NCBI GenBank assembly: GCA_902780525.1
Contig: CACZFL010000012.1
Span: 16,835-80,834 of the forward strand
From: an uncultured bacterium
GTDB taxonomy: Bacteria; Cyanobacteriota; Vampirovibrionia; Gastranaerophilales; Gastranaerophilaceae
DNA: 64,000 nt
Direction: 5' to 3'
Position numbers and translations under genes: made by a program. Positions 36,370 through 47,300 of this stretch are shown here, in pieces. Each line of letters opens with the position of its first letter. Positions within the stretch are counted from its first letter, which is position 1. The notes below the pieces were generated by a model. It made no database searches, was not told the origin of the DNA, and saw nothing but the letters and a program-made list of their open reading frames with translations.

Positions 36370-36402
36370 TTTGGGGTATGTATATAAAGTATATTTTTGA
36401 GT

Positions 36403-36648
36403 CTATACTTCAATAAATAATCTTCTGCCGACTATGTTCGGCTGATTGTTGTAATAACCTGCGAAATATCCGCCTGCAACAGGTCTGTTTTGTCCATAGA
36501 ATTCAAACGGATTATTTCCCTGTGATGATACGAACGGATTTCCTGCTCCTGATGCAAAGGGGTTTGTGCTTGTTCTTTTGATTGCCGGAGCCTGCACCGC
36601 AGGTGCTGATGATAAAACATTTGCTAATAATTGTACGATTCCTGCCAT
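36403..36648 (-). CDS. Small protein with three NPF motifs, sigma-28-preceded
   Basis: This 81-residue protein starts with a short hydrophobic helix (MAGIVQLLANVLSSAPAVQA) and continues as a low-complexity, Asn/Gly/Pro-rich chain with NPF three times (TNPFAS, GNPFVS, NNPFEF) and aromatic residues (GGYFAGYYNN). AAAGG precedes the ATG by about 9 bases. The sigma-28-type promoter upstream suggests late flagellar timing. There is no classical cleavage site; type III export is possible. Function unknown. Confidence 0.62.
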   Translation of the reverse strand: MAGIVQLLANVLSSAPAVQAPAIKRTSTNPFASGAGNPFVSSQGNNPFEFYGQNRPVAGGYFAGYYNNQPNIVGRRLFIEV

Positions 36649-36706
36649 ATTTAGTTAAACCTTTCTTGGTTAACTTTTAATGATTTATCACTGAAAGTCA
36701 ATATTT

Positions 36707-36733
36707 TTATCGACAAAAAAGCAAAGAACTTTA
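36707..36733 (-). promoter_or_regulatory. Sigma-28 (FliA)-type promoter
   Basis: Minus strand: TAAAGTTC (36733-36726), an 11-base spacer and GTCGATAA (36714-36707), 14 of 16 matches to the sigma-28 consensus. It lies 58 bases before the ATG at 36648. Confidence 0.78.
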
Positions 36734-36791
36734 AACAAAAATCATAAATATCATCCGAACGTTGTAATCTCTAAAAACCTTTCTCAAATTG

Positions 36792-36820
36792 TTGACATTA
36801 AAATATGTTTACTATAATAT
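36792..36820 (+). promoter_or_regulatory. Promoter of the tRNA cluster
   Basis: TTGACA (36792-36797) followed by TATAAT at 36813-36818 (15-base spacer) or TAATAT at 36815-36820 (17-base spacer), 10-12 bases before the first tRNA. Confidence 0.65.
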
Positions 36821-36830
36821 AAATTGTGTT

Positions 36831-36902
36831 GCCGGTATAGCTCAACGGTAGAGCAACGGTTTTGTAAACCGTAGGTTGTAGGTTCGATTCCTATTACCGG
36901 CT
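36831..36902 (+). tRNA. tRNA-Thr (anticodon UGU)
   Basis: The cloverleaf folds fully: acceptor GCCGGTA/TACCGGC, D stem GCTC/GAGC, anticodon stem ACGGT/ACCGT with loop TTTGTAA (UGU), and T arm with GGTTCGATTCC. No CCA is encoded. The strong upstream promoter suggests it leads the tRNA cluster. Confidence 0.95.
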
Positions 36903-36907
36903 TTTTT

Positions 36908-37000
36908 CTATGATGGGTACAAGCCTTTGTGGCAAGGACTCCATGAGAACGATTAAGTATCGTTCAAAATGGAGGAGGGTAGCAGCACTCCCTTGGTTTT
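36908..37000 (+). pseudogene. Degenerate tRNA-Thr copy with hairpin insertion
   Basis: Bases 36908-36933 repeat the flank and 5' end of tRNA-Thr(GGU) (37029-37054) with one mismatch, and GGGTAGCAGCACTCCC (from 36977) with CTTGGT repeats its D loop and anticodon arm. Between them, in D-loop position, lie about 43 foreign bases with GAACGAT/ATCGTTC nested inside CTCCAT/ATGGAG. The 3' half (T arm and acceptor) is missing, so this cannot be a working tRNA. Confidence 0.7.
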
Positions 37001-37043
37001 TACTTAAAAAGCTGTGTGACAAATGAATCTATGATGGGTATAA

Positions 37044-37115
37044 GCCTTTGTGGCGCAGGGGTAGCGCACTCCCTTGGTAAGGGAGAGGCCACGGGTTCAA
37101 ATCCCGTCAAAGGCA
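37044..37115 (+). tRNA. tRNA-Thr (anticodon GGU)
   Basis: Acceptor GCCTTTG/CAAAGGC, D stem GCGC/GCGC, anticodon stem CTCCC/GGGAG with loop TTGGTAA (GGU), T arm ACGGG-TTCAAAT-CCCGT, discriminator A. No CCA is encoded. Confidence 0.95.
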
Positions 37116-37131
37116 ATTTAAAATTTAATAT

Positions 37132-37218
<87 letters not shown>

Positions 37219-37220
37219 TT

Positions 37221-37247
37221 AAAAAGACTCCGTTAGGGGTCTTTTTT
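37221..37247 (+). terminator. Terminator of the tRNA cluster
   Basis: AAAAGACTCC and GGGGTCTTTT (one G-U) around gtta, followed by a T run, four bases after the tRNA-Tyr CCA. Confidence 0.8.
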
Positions 37248-37253
37248 ATTTGT

Positions 37254-37371
37254 GGATTCTCACGCATTGCCTATGGCAATGGGTTCTCCCCTCCAAATGC
37301 TTGCAAAAAGCTATTGATTTAAAATAATTTTTCACGAAAAACAGTACATTTAGTACTGTTTTTCTGACGCA
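37254..37371. other. Spacer with two perfect hairpins between duplicated tRNA-Tyr ends
   Basis: No gene. It holds CATTGCC-tat-GGCAATG (37265-37281) and a 12-bp perfect stem GAAAAACAGTAC/GTACTGTTTTTC (37336-37364) with a 5-base loop. Confidence 0.6.
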
Positions 37372-37433
37372 TTCGGAGTCCTTACCCCTGCCTACCACTA
37401 AAAAAAGACTCCGTAAGGAGTCTTTTTATTCGT
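37372..37433 (+). repeat. Second copy of the tRNA-Tyr 3' end and terminator
   Basis: This segment aligns with 37195-37253: TTCG, ATCC/GTCC, ACCCCTGCC, ACCACT, then AAAAAGACTCC with its hairpin partner and T run. It looks like an attachment-site duplication or a decayed tRNA-Tyr copy. Its hairpin (37402-37427, AAAAAGACTCC-gtaa-GGAGTCTTTTT) is perfect and, read on the minus strand, also terminates the FliD-like gene pair. Confidence 0.7.
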
Positions 37434-37452
37434 ATTGCTTTTATCAACCAGT

Positions 37453-40400
37453 CTATGACAAGAACGATTTGTACTGGTTTTGTAATCCTGCAATCATGAT
37501 GTCCATTGATGAGAATTTGTTTTCAAGTCGTTTTCTGTATTTTTCTATTGCAAGATTACCTTTAATTATTTTTTGTGATATTGAACTCAAATCTGTGCTA
37601 AATGATTTACTTGCAGATGAGAAGTAGCCGTTTGCAGATGCAAGAGCGTTTTCTACCAGTGACTCAACTTTTGACAAAATGCCTTCGTTTACTACATTTC
37701 CGTTTGTATCTTTACTTCCTATTAATAAGGCTCTTACGTCTTCTTCATAGTTTTCAAACGCTTCCATAAATGCTTCTTTATCAATTGACAGGAATGTAAT
37801 ATCTTTTGCATCCGTAGATATACTGCTTGCGTTACTTTCTGCGGAAGCTTTGATACCAATTGCTGCAAGGTTTCTGAATCTGGTTGTACCCGGGTCAGAA
37901 CTGTTCATTGCTGTTCTTATATTGTTTCTAAGAAGCTTAAGCATTGTCTGGTCACTCAGTTTTCCGCCTTTTGCAATTGCGGTATCTATGTTTGATATCA
38001 GTTCATTATATCTGTCTAAGATATTTGATACGGCATTATACAGCGATTCTGTGTCTCTCTTGACATTAAGTGTAACTGTTGAGCCGTTTGTCAGACCTTT
38101 CAGGTTTATGGTTAAACCTGTCAAACCTGTTGAATCACTTGTTACGTTATTTGACAGAGATGTGTATTTCGTTCCGTTAATTGTCAATATAGCGTTAGAA
38201 CCGATCTTTTGTGTATCCGTTACCAGATTCCCGTCTTTTGTCAGTCCCAGCATTTCTGTGAGGTTTGTATCACCAGCTTCTATGTTTACTGCAGAAGCAC
38301 CTGTTACTGTCGATTTAATTACAAGTTTACCGTCAATGCTGTCCCAGTATGCCGTTGCAAGTGATTTCTCACTTGAGTTAATTTGGGAAACTATATCTGA
38401 CATTGTAGTGTCATTGTTAACATATATATCTGCATCTCCGACTTTGAATGAACCTGTTGTAATACTTTCACCGGAACCAAGATTTCTGAATAACCCTGCT
38501 TCACCAAGAGTTGTTTTGTCATTCATTTTGTACAGAAGTCTTGAACTTTCAAGCATATTTTCGTCATTTTTTCCTATACCGGTTATCGCTACAAAGTTTG
38601 ATTTGTCGCTTGTTGAACCTATGCTGATGTTTACATTTTGATTAACTGTTCCGTCGCCGTTTTTAGCATAGATTCTTAATTTACCGTCTCTCAGAAAACC
38701 ATTTTCGTCAAAATCTATGTACAAATCGTTAAACGCTGAATTAAGCTTTGTCTGTAGATTTGAGAAGTTATCATTTTCATCAATGTTAATGGTTGCTCTT
38801 TGACCGTCTCTATAAACAGTCAGTGCACCGCCTGATATAGATACTGTGCTCAGTTTTGTTGTTCTGTCTGCATAGTTAACTGCAGATAATTGTTCTTGGG
38901 TCGTTGTAATAATCTTAGATTTTACAGGCGCCGAGCTTGCTGAGTACCCGCCCAAATCTTTTGGCCCGTTTAATTTAATAACATCCATAAGATTTGAAGT
39001 GGATTCAGACGCTATATATTCTACGTTATTATATCCGCTTGCTACATAGAATGAACCTCTGGTTATATATGCATCAATACCAACGTCTTTTAATTTGTCT
39101 ATCAGAGAAGCGAATGTGTCATCCTGTCGCAGAGAAACTGTTTTGTAGTAGTCATTTACCTTAAACACAAGAGAACCTTCATCAAACCAAACAGTTTCTG
39201 TAGAACCGTTAACAACAGTTTGATAGTTTAGTGATGCAAGCGCCGTGCTGTTTGTTGCTGCAACGGTTGTTGTAACCCTTACTGTAGAACTCAGTCTTGA
39301 GGTTTCAACAGCGTGCTGACCGCTGGTTGTTTGTGACAGGCTTGATAATTTCAATGCTGAAAGTATTTTAGAACCACCGCTGATTTGTTTAAGATAAATA
39401 TCGGCGTCTGCTTTCAGATAGACCTTACCGTCTGACAGTACCTGACCTGTTATTCCATATTGTGCCAAACCTACTATCGGGTTATTTATAAATTCGTCAA
39501 TTGTCAGTGTCGGGTCTACCATTATTGTTGATGCAACTCCGTCTACCATAAGACGAATCTTACCATTACCGTTAGAATATCCATTTATATCGGATATTTT
39601 TGTATTTGCGTTCAGTTCAACAGCAGTATCATCGTAAACAATATATCCTGAGTTGGTGTTGGAGTACACATTTATTGTTGTTGAGTTATAAGAATTATGT
39701 TCACCAATATTCATTTTTAATGCATTCTGGATTGATGTACTCATGCTTTTAACGTATGCACCGCTGCCGTTAAGTTCGGAAATTTTAACTTTGTTACCGA
39801 CAATTTCCGCTTTGATTCCGTAGTTACTGTCGTTAATTTTGTTGCAGAATCCCTGAACGCTGAGTTCTTTATTTATGTTAACTGAAACGATGCCGTAAAC
39901 AGGTGAATATATTACAACTGAACCATCGTTATCCATACCAAGCGCACCCATTGAGTTTGATGTGTTGATATTTGCTGATGATGTCATTGTAATAGGTGCT
40001 GTTGTTGAATAAGTGTCCGTAACAGGATGTAATATACCCATATTTGTAGCTATTGCACCATCTATATAGTTACCTGTTGTTGACGTCAATGAAATGATGC
40101 CGTCATCAAGAGTAGCCGTAATACCATATTGTGCAAGTGTATCAAATAAATCCTGTACGGTTGAAGATGCTGTTAGAGAGCTTATTGTTGTAACCGTACT
40201 GCCGCCGTCTTGTTTTTTTATAACCAATCTGTCGGATGTAGCCGTTACGGCACCAATTTGTCCCAAAGTGGCATCTCTGTTTATTAATGTTTCATGCGTT
40301 GCATAGACAATGTCTGTTGATGTCATTTTTGATAAAGAAATATACGGATCTTCGGTCGTAGTAAAGCCTAAAATCTCGGCTAACCGTCCGCCAAATACAT

Positions 40401-41340
40401 TTCCGAATTTATCTGATGTCAGTGTGATTGTACCATCATCACTAACTTCATGGTATATTTGGAAGTTATTTTCTAATACGTCAAATATGCTTGAGAGTGT
40501 TGATTCTGTGGTAAATGTTGTAATATTTACTACAGAGCCGTCATTTTTTGTAATAGTAAATGCACAGTCGCTGTTGCTTTCTATGTCAAAGTGTTTTAAC
40601 TTCGAATTAATTGTTGCCGTTGCAGGAGTAGTTATTGTTGTTATAACATTAATTTTGTTTGTATCATAACCATAGTTAACGTTGCCCAGATGCAGGTTTG
40701 CCATAACTCCTGTTGCATCACTTTTCAGGGCACTCGTGCCGACATTCATTGAGAATTTTCCGGTGTTATCATCATAACTGGCTTCAATACCTATTCCATA
40801 TAATTTGTCGATAAAATCTGCAATTGTTGTTGTATCGTCAATGGATACATTTCTTTGAAAGCCATCAACTTCAAATACAATATTGCCGGCCTGAATAGGG
40901 TGATTACCAGGGTCATCGCTTAAATCAAATAATCTTGATGTTGATGTTGCCGTAGTTGTTACGGTTGCCGTAACATCCCTGCTAATACCACTGTTTACCT
41001 CCGTGGCTGTGGCAAGTTGATTAACTTCTATATTATAAGTTGCGTTTTCTGCAGAAGTAGTTGCTATCGCCGATAAAACAGATACATTGCTTGAATCTGC
41101 AATATTCTGTGAGAACAAGTCAATGGATGCAATACCAAATCGTGCATCGGTAACATTTTCCAGCAAACTCTGGAATGAACTGAAGTAGTTTTTAATATTA
41201 TTCAGTGTTTCCTGTGCGCCGGTTATTGTTGATTTTTTTGTTTCAAGTTTGGTAATTTCTGCTTGTTTAACAGATACTAGGGCTTCGACCCATGATGATG
41301 TGTCCATTCCTGAAGCTAATCCGCTAAATGATATTGACAT
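37453..41340 (-). CDS. FliD-family (flagellar cap/hook-associated 2) protein, large
   Basis: The N-terminus (MSISFSGLASGMDTSSWVEA, then LVSVKQAEITKLETKK) is the FliD_N pattern, and residues from about 1060 to 1295 follow FliD_C (GLTINLKGLTNGSTVTLNVK; ILDRYNELISNI; IEKYRKRLENKFSSMDIMIA). FliD caps the growing filament, folds flagellin and often acts as an adhesin. At 1295 residues it is about twice the normal size. The middle has about six or seven beta-rich units of the type TLGQIGAV...TVQDLFDTLAQYGI...IISLTS...YIDGAIATNMGI, resembling flagellin hook IN motifs. It follows the giant paralogue by 17 bases, so both are probably one transcript. No signal peptide, as expected for type III export. 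Confidence 0.85.
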   Translation of the reverse strand: MSISFSGLASGMDTSSWVEALVSVKQAEITKLETKKSTITGAQETLNNIKNYFSSFQSLLENVTDARFGIASIDLFSQNIADSSNVSVLSAIATTSAENATYNIEVNQLATATEVNSGISRDVTATVTTTATSTSRLFDLSDDPGNHPIQAGNIVFEVDGFQRNVSIDDTTTIADFIDKLYGIGIEASYDDNTGKFSMNVGTSALKSDATGVMANLHLGNVNYGYDTNKINVITTITTPATATINSKLKHFDIESNSDCAFTITKNDGSVVNITTFTTESTLSSIFDVLENNFQIYHEVSDDGTITLTSDKFGNVFGGRLAEILGFTTTEDPYISLSKMTSTDIVYATHETLINRDATLGQIGAVTATSDRLVIKKQDGGSTVTTISSLTASSTVQDLFDTLAQYGITATLDDGIISLTSTTGNYIDGAIATNMGILHPVTDTYSTTAPITMTSSANINTSNSMGALGMDNDGSVVIYSPVYGIVSVNINKELSVQGFCNKINDSNYGIKAEIVGNKVKISELNGSGAYVKSMSTSIQNALKMNIGEHNSYNSTTINVYSNTNSGYIVYDDTAVELNANTKISDINGYSNGNGKIRLMVDGVASTIMVDPTLTIDEFINNPIVGLAQYGITGQVLSDGKVYLKADADIYLKQISGGSKILSALKLSSLSQTTSGQHAVETSRLSSTVRVTTTVAATNSTALASLNYQTVVNGSTETVWFDEGSLVFKVNDYYKTVSLRQDDTFASLIDKLKDVGIDAYITRGSFYVASGYNNVEYIASESTSNLMDVIKLNGPKDLGGYSASSAPVKSKIITTTQEQLSAVNYADRTTKLSTVSISGGALTVYRDGQRATINIDENDNFSNLQTKLNSAFNDLYIDFDENGFLRDGKLRIYAKNGDGTVNQNVNISIGSTSDKSNFVAITGIGKNDENMLESSRLLYKMNDKTTLGEAGLFRNLGSGESITTGSFKVGDADIYVNNDTTMSDIVSQINSSEKSLATAYWDSIDGKLVIKSTVTGASAVNIEAGDTNLTEMLGLTKDGNLVTDTQKIGSNAILTINGTKYTSLSNNVTSDSTGLTGLTINLKGLTNGSTVTLNVKRDTESLYNAVSNILDRYNELISNIDTAIAKGGKLSDQTMLKLLRNNIRTAMNSSDPGTTRFRNLAAIGIKASAESNASSISTDAKDITFLSIDKEAFMEAFENYEEDVRALLIGSKDTNGNVVNEGILSKVESLVENALASANGYFSSASKSFSTDLSSISQKIIKGNLAIEKYRKRLENKFSSMDIMIAGLQNQYKSFLS

Positions 41341-41357
41341 AATTACTGTTCCTTTTT

Positions 41358-44300
41358 TTAGTTAAAGTAAACCTGGTATTGTGTTTGAATATTACTATTC
41401 AATATGTTCATTGACATATATTTTTTCTCTAAACGTTCGCGATATTTTTCGATTGCATCATTGCCCTTTGCAATTTTATTATCGAGTCTGTTTATTTGTC
41501 TTTCGAAAGATTCTTCAGTTCTTTCAAAATAACCGCCTGCATTTTCAACTGCTTCATCTATAAGTGCTTCCAGTTTTGTCAGGATACCTTCTTCTATGAG
41601 GTTTCCTTCGTCATCAACTCTTCCGATAAGAAGTGTTCTGACACTGTCTGAATCAGCTTCAAATGCTTTTGCAAATTTTTCGTTGTCCAGAGACAGTTTG
41701 TATATACCGCTTCCGACTGACAGATTTGTCGGGTCTGCAGTGTTTGTAACTATACCTATTGAAAGTATGTTTTTGAATATCGACGAGTTTTTGTTAGTAC
41801 CTGTCATTATTGATTTTATTTGATTTCTCAAACGTTTGAGTTCGCTGTCATTTTTAAGTTCACTTTTTGAACTCAATGCTCCATTTATATTATCTATCAA
41901 TGCGTTGTATGCGTCAATGACATCACTTACTGCAAGTGCCAATGATTGTACATCCCTCTTGACTGACAGAATTGTAGCTTCACCTGCAGACATGCCTTTA
42001 ACGTTTATAGTCAAACCTTTAATGCTTGTAACATCACTTCCCAGAGTATTTGATACTGATGTGTATGCTGCACCGTTAATTCTTACTCTTGCATTTTTAC
42101 CTTGTTTTTGAACATCGGTATTAATTGTAGTTGTAGCAGTTCCGGTTGCTTCATCGTGTGAAGTTTTGGTAAATCCTAAAATATCGGTTAAATTGCTTGA
42201 GCCTGATTCAAAGTTAATAAAGAAGTTACCGGTATTGTTGGATACGATTCTGAGTTCACCGTCAATGCTGTCCCAGTATGCATTAACATTTGTGTCAGGG
42301 TTCGTGTTAATTTGCGAAGCCAATTCACCTAATGTTGTTGTTTCATCAATAGTTATTGTAGCATCACCAATTACAAAATCACCTGTTGTAACGACGCCAT
42401 TTCTGAATATTCCTGCTTCGGTAACTTTTGTATTTTCGTTTGCTTTGAAGAATTGTCTTGTACTTTCTGCTACACCGTTATTTGTAAATATACCGGTAAT
42501 AGCCCCGAAGTTACTTGTATCTTCGTTTGATCCGACAATTAGATTTGTATCTTTCTGGCTAACTTTCAGATATCCGTCTTCAAATCTGAGGGTTAGGTTT
42601 TCTTCATCAGAACCGTTAACATCTTGTCCCAAAGCTGTTCTGAATTTGTTTTGAAGAGTTCTTATAGTGTCTGTTCCGCTAACCTGAATACCTGCTTTTT
42701 TACCATCGGCATATATGCTGAGGCTTCCGCCAAAGATACCGAAAGTATCAAGTGTTGTATTTTCATCAGCAAAGTTAACAACTGACAGAGATTTTGTATC
42801 AGTTATAGTAGTTGTCGACATAATTGTCTTAGAGCGATTTGTCATTGCGTATCCGCCCAAATCGATTTTCTCGGTAAGATTAATAATTGCCGATAGGTTG
42901 GAAGTAGTTGCTTCTTCTATAATTGAGAATGTGTCAAAACCGCTGGATACAGACAATTTGCCAGATTCTATTTTTGCGTTCAGACCTTTGTCTTTGAATT
43001 TTTGTATTAATGTAGCGAACGTATCATCAGAAGTCAACGTAACAGATTTATATGTTCCGTTTTGAGAGAATGTAATTACGCCGTTAGCTTCAAGAAGTCC
43101 GTCTGCAAATGAGCTGAGGGTTGTTTCTTCGGATGCAAAGTATCTGAATTCTTTTTCTTCTTTGTATTGAAGAGTTTTTGAAGTAATTATTGTATCGCCT
43201 TCTGTTTTGATTGAGAAGTCGGACATATTAAGTATACTAAGAAGGTTAGAACCGCCTTCAGCACTCTTCAGATAGGTACCGTCATTGGACTGGAATGTTA
43301 CTCTGCCTCCGGCTAAGATTTCGGATGTTACGCCGTAATCTTTAAGTATATCATTGAGTTGACCGAGGGTCATTGATTCTCTGATGCTTATATTTTGTTC
43401 AAGTCCGTCTGCATAATGAACGGTGATATTTCCGTTTCCGTTGTCGTATCCGTTTAATCTGGATATTCTTGTAGAAGCTTTTATAACATTATCTGTGTCT
43501 TCAAAACGCAGGTTTCTGGAAGCGGTGTTATCGTAGTTGTTTTCAGTTGTAGTTTCGTAAGTACCGCCTGTTGTTGTTACGCCGTGGTAAGTTGTAGTTG
43601 TATAGACGCCTGCTTTATTTGTAGCAATAATTTGTTCGGAATCGAGAGTATAAGTGCCTTTTTCACCTGTGATTAATTTTAATCCGTTTTTCAGTTCCGT
43701 ATCCATGCCGACGATATAATATCCTTCGTCGATAAGCGTCGGAGTGAATGAGATTCTTCCGGTTTTGTCCTCGATTGTAACTTCAATACCGTAGTCGTTA
43801 AACAATCTGTTTCTGATTTCCTGCATAGTAGTATCGTGGTCGAATATGATGCTCTTACCACCTTCAGGAGTTTCAAGAGTCATTGTCATGTCTGCCGTAA
43901 TACCAAGGTTATCAAGTCTTGTATCATAGTTCAGCAGAGTTGTATTCTGTTTTGTATAACCGTCATTGTTAAATCTTATATCGTAGTCATACTTGTTGTA
44001 GTAGAAACCTTCGCCTTTGCTGTTTTGGATTCTGAAGTCTTTTTGCAGACCGTCGCTTATGCCGAGAATGTAAGTATATTCGTTACCTACGAGACTAATT
44101 GTTTTATCTGCGTTTATGGTTACGTTAATCTTATATATATCGTTGCCTAATACTGCGCTGGCTTCTGTTGCAAGCTGGTTAAGAGTTCCGAAGTGTTCGA
44201 GCTGATATACGAATTCCTGGAATGTTTCACCGTCAGTTATTGCATTACTGTTATTGTTGTAGCTGTTTGTTCCTGTCAGAGTATGACCTGTGCTGCCGGC

Positions 44301-47300
44301 AGTCCATGTAATTACGTATGTTGTAGTAGTTTCGTCACGGAGGATTGTTCCGTTTTTAACAACTCTGTCATCGGTTGCATCTGCAGCAAATGTTGTATTG
44401 TTGTGAGTAACAATAGTAATGTATTGGTCTGTGTATGTATCGAAGTTTTGCAGACGCATATTGTCGTAGTTGGTGTACGTATACTGAGTTTTGTTATTGG
44501 AGTTGTTTGCGTATTGAATGTTGTACGAGTACGACTTGCCGTACGAATGTCCTTCTTTTGTAGCTGATTTGATTTTCAAGGCGTTAGCCAGGAAGTCGTC
44601 AACTCTTGATACATAAGTGTATTCATCACCGGTAAAGTGGAATTTCCCGTCTCCGTCAACATAACTTGAGAGTGTAAAGTCTTCGGAGAGGTTAAACATT
44701 GCTTTGTATTGCGTCGTAGCCTGAGCGAGCGATCTGTTGATATCAGCGATGAATTGGTTCATTGTTTCAGGCTTAGCATCAGTATCTTCAGTGCCGAGAG
44801 TACCATATGTCCATGTAACAGTAATTGTTCTTGTTACCCCTGATATGTCACCGTCTGTAACGACTTCATCTACGATTGTTCTATAAGTCTTGCCCTCACC
44901 GACCTCAACTTTAAGGGCGTTTTTGATGTTATTACTTAATTTTTTAATATAAGTAGTGTCATCACCTGTAATGCTTAATCTACCGTTAACAATACTGACG
45001 CCAAGTCCTGCATTTCTGAGTTTAGCTAACAGCTTATCGTTTTTGCCGATAACTATCGTACCGTTGTTAGTAGTAATAGTTGCGTTAGATGTTACTCCGA
45101 GGTTAGCAAGAGTAGTGTTTTCGTTAATTGTAGAGTTCAAAGTAGCTTTTCGAGCGGCAGTATTTGTGCTTGAGAACAGATGACTGATCTCGTATGATTC
45201 ACCGTCACCAGTTGATATATTGAGGATATTTGCTAGATCAGCGGACATTTCTTTAATATAAGAAGTTCCGTTGGAGCTTGATATACTGATTTTCCCGTTA
45301 GAAAGAGTTACATTAAATCCATTGTTTTTGAGCGTACTTAATTTGTTCATAATAGATTCGGAGGTGCTAATAGTCATAGTTACTAATGTTGTACCAGTTT
45401 TAGAGTACACTATGGTAGCATTTTGATTTACTCCGAAGTCAGTAAGTTTGGAGTTGCTGTTAAATATTAATGAACTTTCTGTAAGAAGCTGATTAGAAGT
45501 TGTGCTCGAGAATTTTTCGAATGTGTACCAATCCCAGCTGTTGTTTTCGCCAATGCTGATATTTAGTGCTTCCTGAAGTCCCTTGGACATAAATGATATA
45601 TAGTGTCCAGGGTCACTGCTTGAGATGCTTACAACACCGACGTTGTTAACATTTACGTCAAAGCCAAAATCTCTGAGTCTCTGCAGAATATTATCGTTGC
45701 CGTAAAGGAGTTGTGTTGTAGTTTCTGCAATTGTAATTGTAGCTCTCGACAGACCTAGGTCAGAAAGTTTGGTATTTTCGTTAATGGTCTGCGGTAAGTT
45801 ATATGTAACGGTTGAAGATCCCGTACTGTATGTATCATGAGGAACATTATTGTAGGAGTTTCCTTCACCTGTAGTTATTCTAAGCAGACCGCTCAGGTTA
45901 TCTGTGAAAGACTTGATGTAGTGTTTTCCGTCATTACTTTCAATACTTACTTTGCCATCGACAAGATCAACACTGAAGCCTTTGGATTCAAGCTCCCTCA
46001 ACCTGCTCATTATGCTATCACCTGAGTAAATTCCGATTGATTTCGTACTTGACCCGTCATAGTACATAATTGTAGCTGCTTGAATTATGCCGAAATCTCC
46101 GAGTGTTGTGTTTTCATCAAGAGTAACTGTTCTTACTGTCTGAAGAGTTTGTGTTGCGCTGTCATGAAGCGTATAATTAACGTCGCCGTATGACTTACCC
46201 TCTCCTACATTTATTTTGAAGCCGTTTTTGAAGTAATTAGCGGTTCCTTCAGTCAGATAATTTCCGTTTGTTGAAATTATGGAAACTCTTCCCTGCGGGT
46301 CAACAGACAGACTGAAACCTGCTTCTTCAAATGCATCTTCTATTACTGTAGATTTTGTTGTATCTACCTGTTTAATAGTGCCTTCGCTTACATCATAGTA
46401 TTTGAAGTTTGTAGTATTGTTCATACCGATATCGCCAAAAGTAACACCTTCTTTTTCATCGATACCGTGCAATGTTTCATATGCAAGAGTACCCGTTGTC
46501 CCTTGTAATTTTATTGTTTGTGATGTATAAGTTTGTAATTTTGATGCGACTTTAAAATATTTTGTATAACCGGTTACTGAATTTATATTAACTTCACCGT
46601 CGCTGCCAAAGTACATTTTGCCGTCTTCAAATTTGCAATTCAAACCTTTTTCGTTCAGTTTTGTTATCATCTGAGCTATTGTGTCTGAGTTACCTGTTGA
46701 TGTATTGCTGGATTTGATTGTAACTTTTTGTCCGTTGGTTAGCGTAAATGTGAAGTCACCTGTAATGCCCAATTCATACATTGTTGAGTTAGCAGTTGCT
46801 GTCGTACCATTAGTACAGGTCATAGTAGCTGTACTTGTGATGGTAATATTTGTAATGTTAACTTCGCTATCGTAATTGTAATTTGTTAAATTCAGAGCTG
46901 TTGCAACATTGCCTGAAATATAGCCGTTTGTAATTCTTAATAAATTTTCGGTATCACCATTAGCACCAAGAGTTGCAACAGGGCTTGAGCCATTTGTGAA
47001 CTGGAAGTTGTTAATTGCATCTCTTAATTCGCCTATAGTTGTTGTACTGCTAACGTTGATTGTTCCTGATATATTTCCGTATCTGTCATGAACAACTACT
47101 TCTTCAGCAGAGTTGATACCGAACGTACTCAGTGCAGTTTGTGCGGTAGCATTTTCCGAAGTCTTGTAGAACAGACCTTCGGAAGAGGTTACAACCATAG
47201 CTTCAGTTCTTACAGCAATAGTCGTATGGTCGCTCATGTTTAATACATTGTTGATGTCACCTTCAATATAGCCACTTGCAAGCGACAGCACGCCGTTCTC

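Noticed and set aside
36908..37000. T-box-like leader (GGAGGAGGGTAGCAGCACTCCC resembles a T-box bulge)
   Set aside because: The segment aligns better with the adjacent tRNA-Thr(GGU), the T-box core sequence is not met, and the next genes are tRNAs rather than an aminoacyl-tRNA synthetase or amino acid gene.
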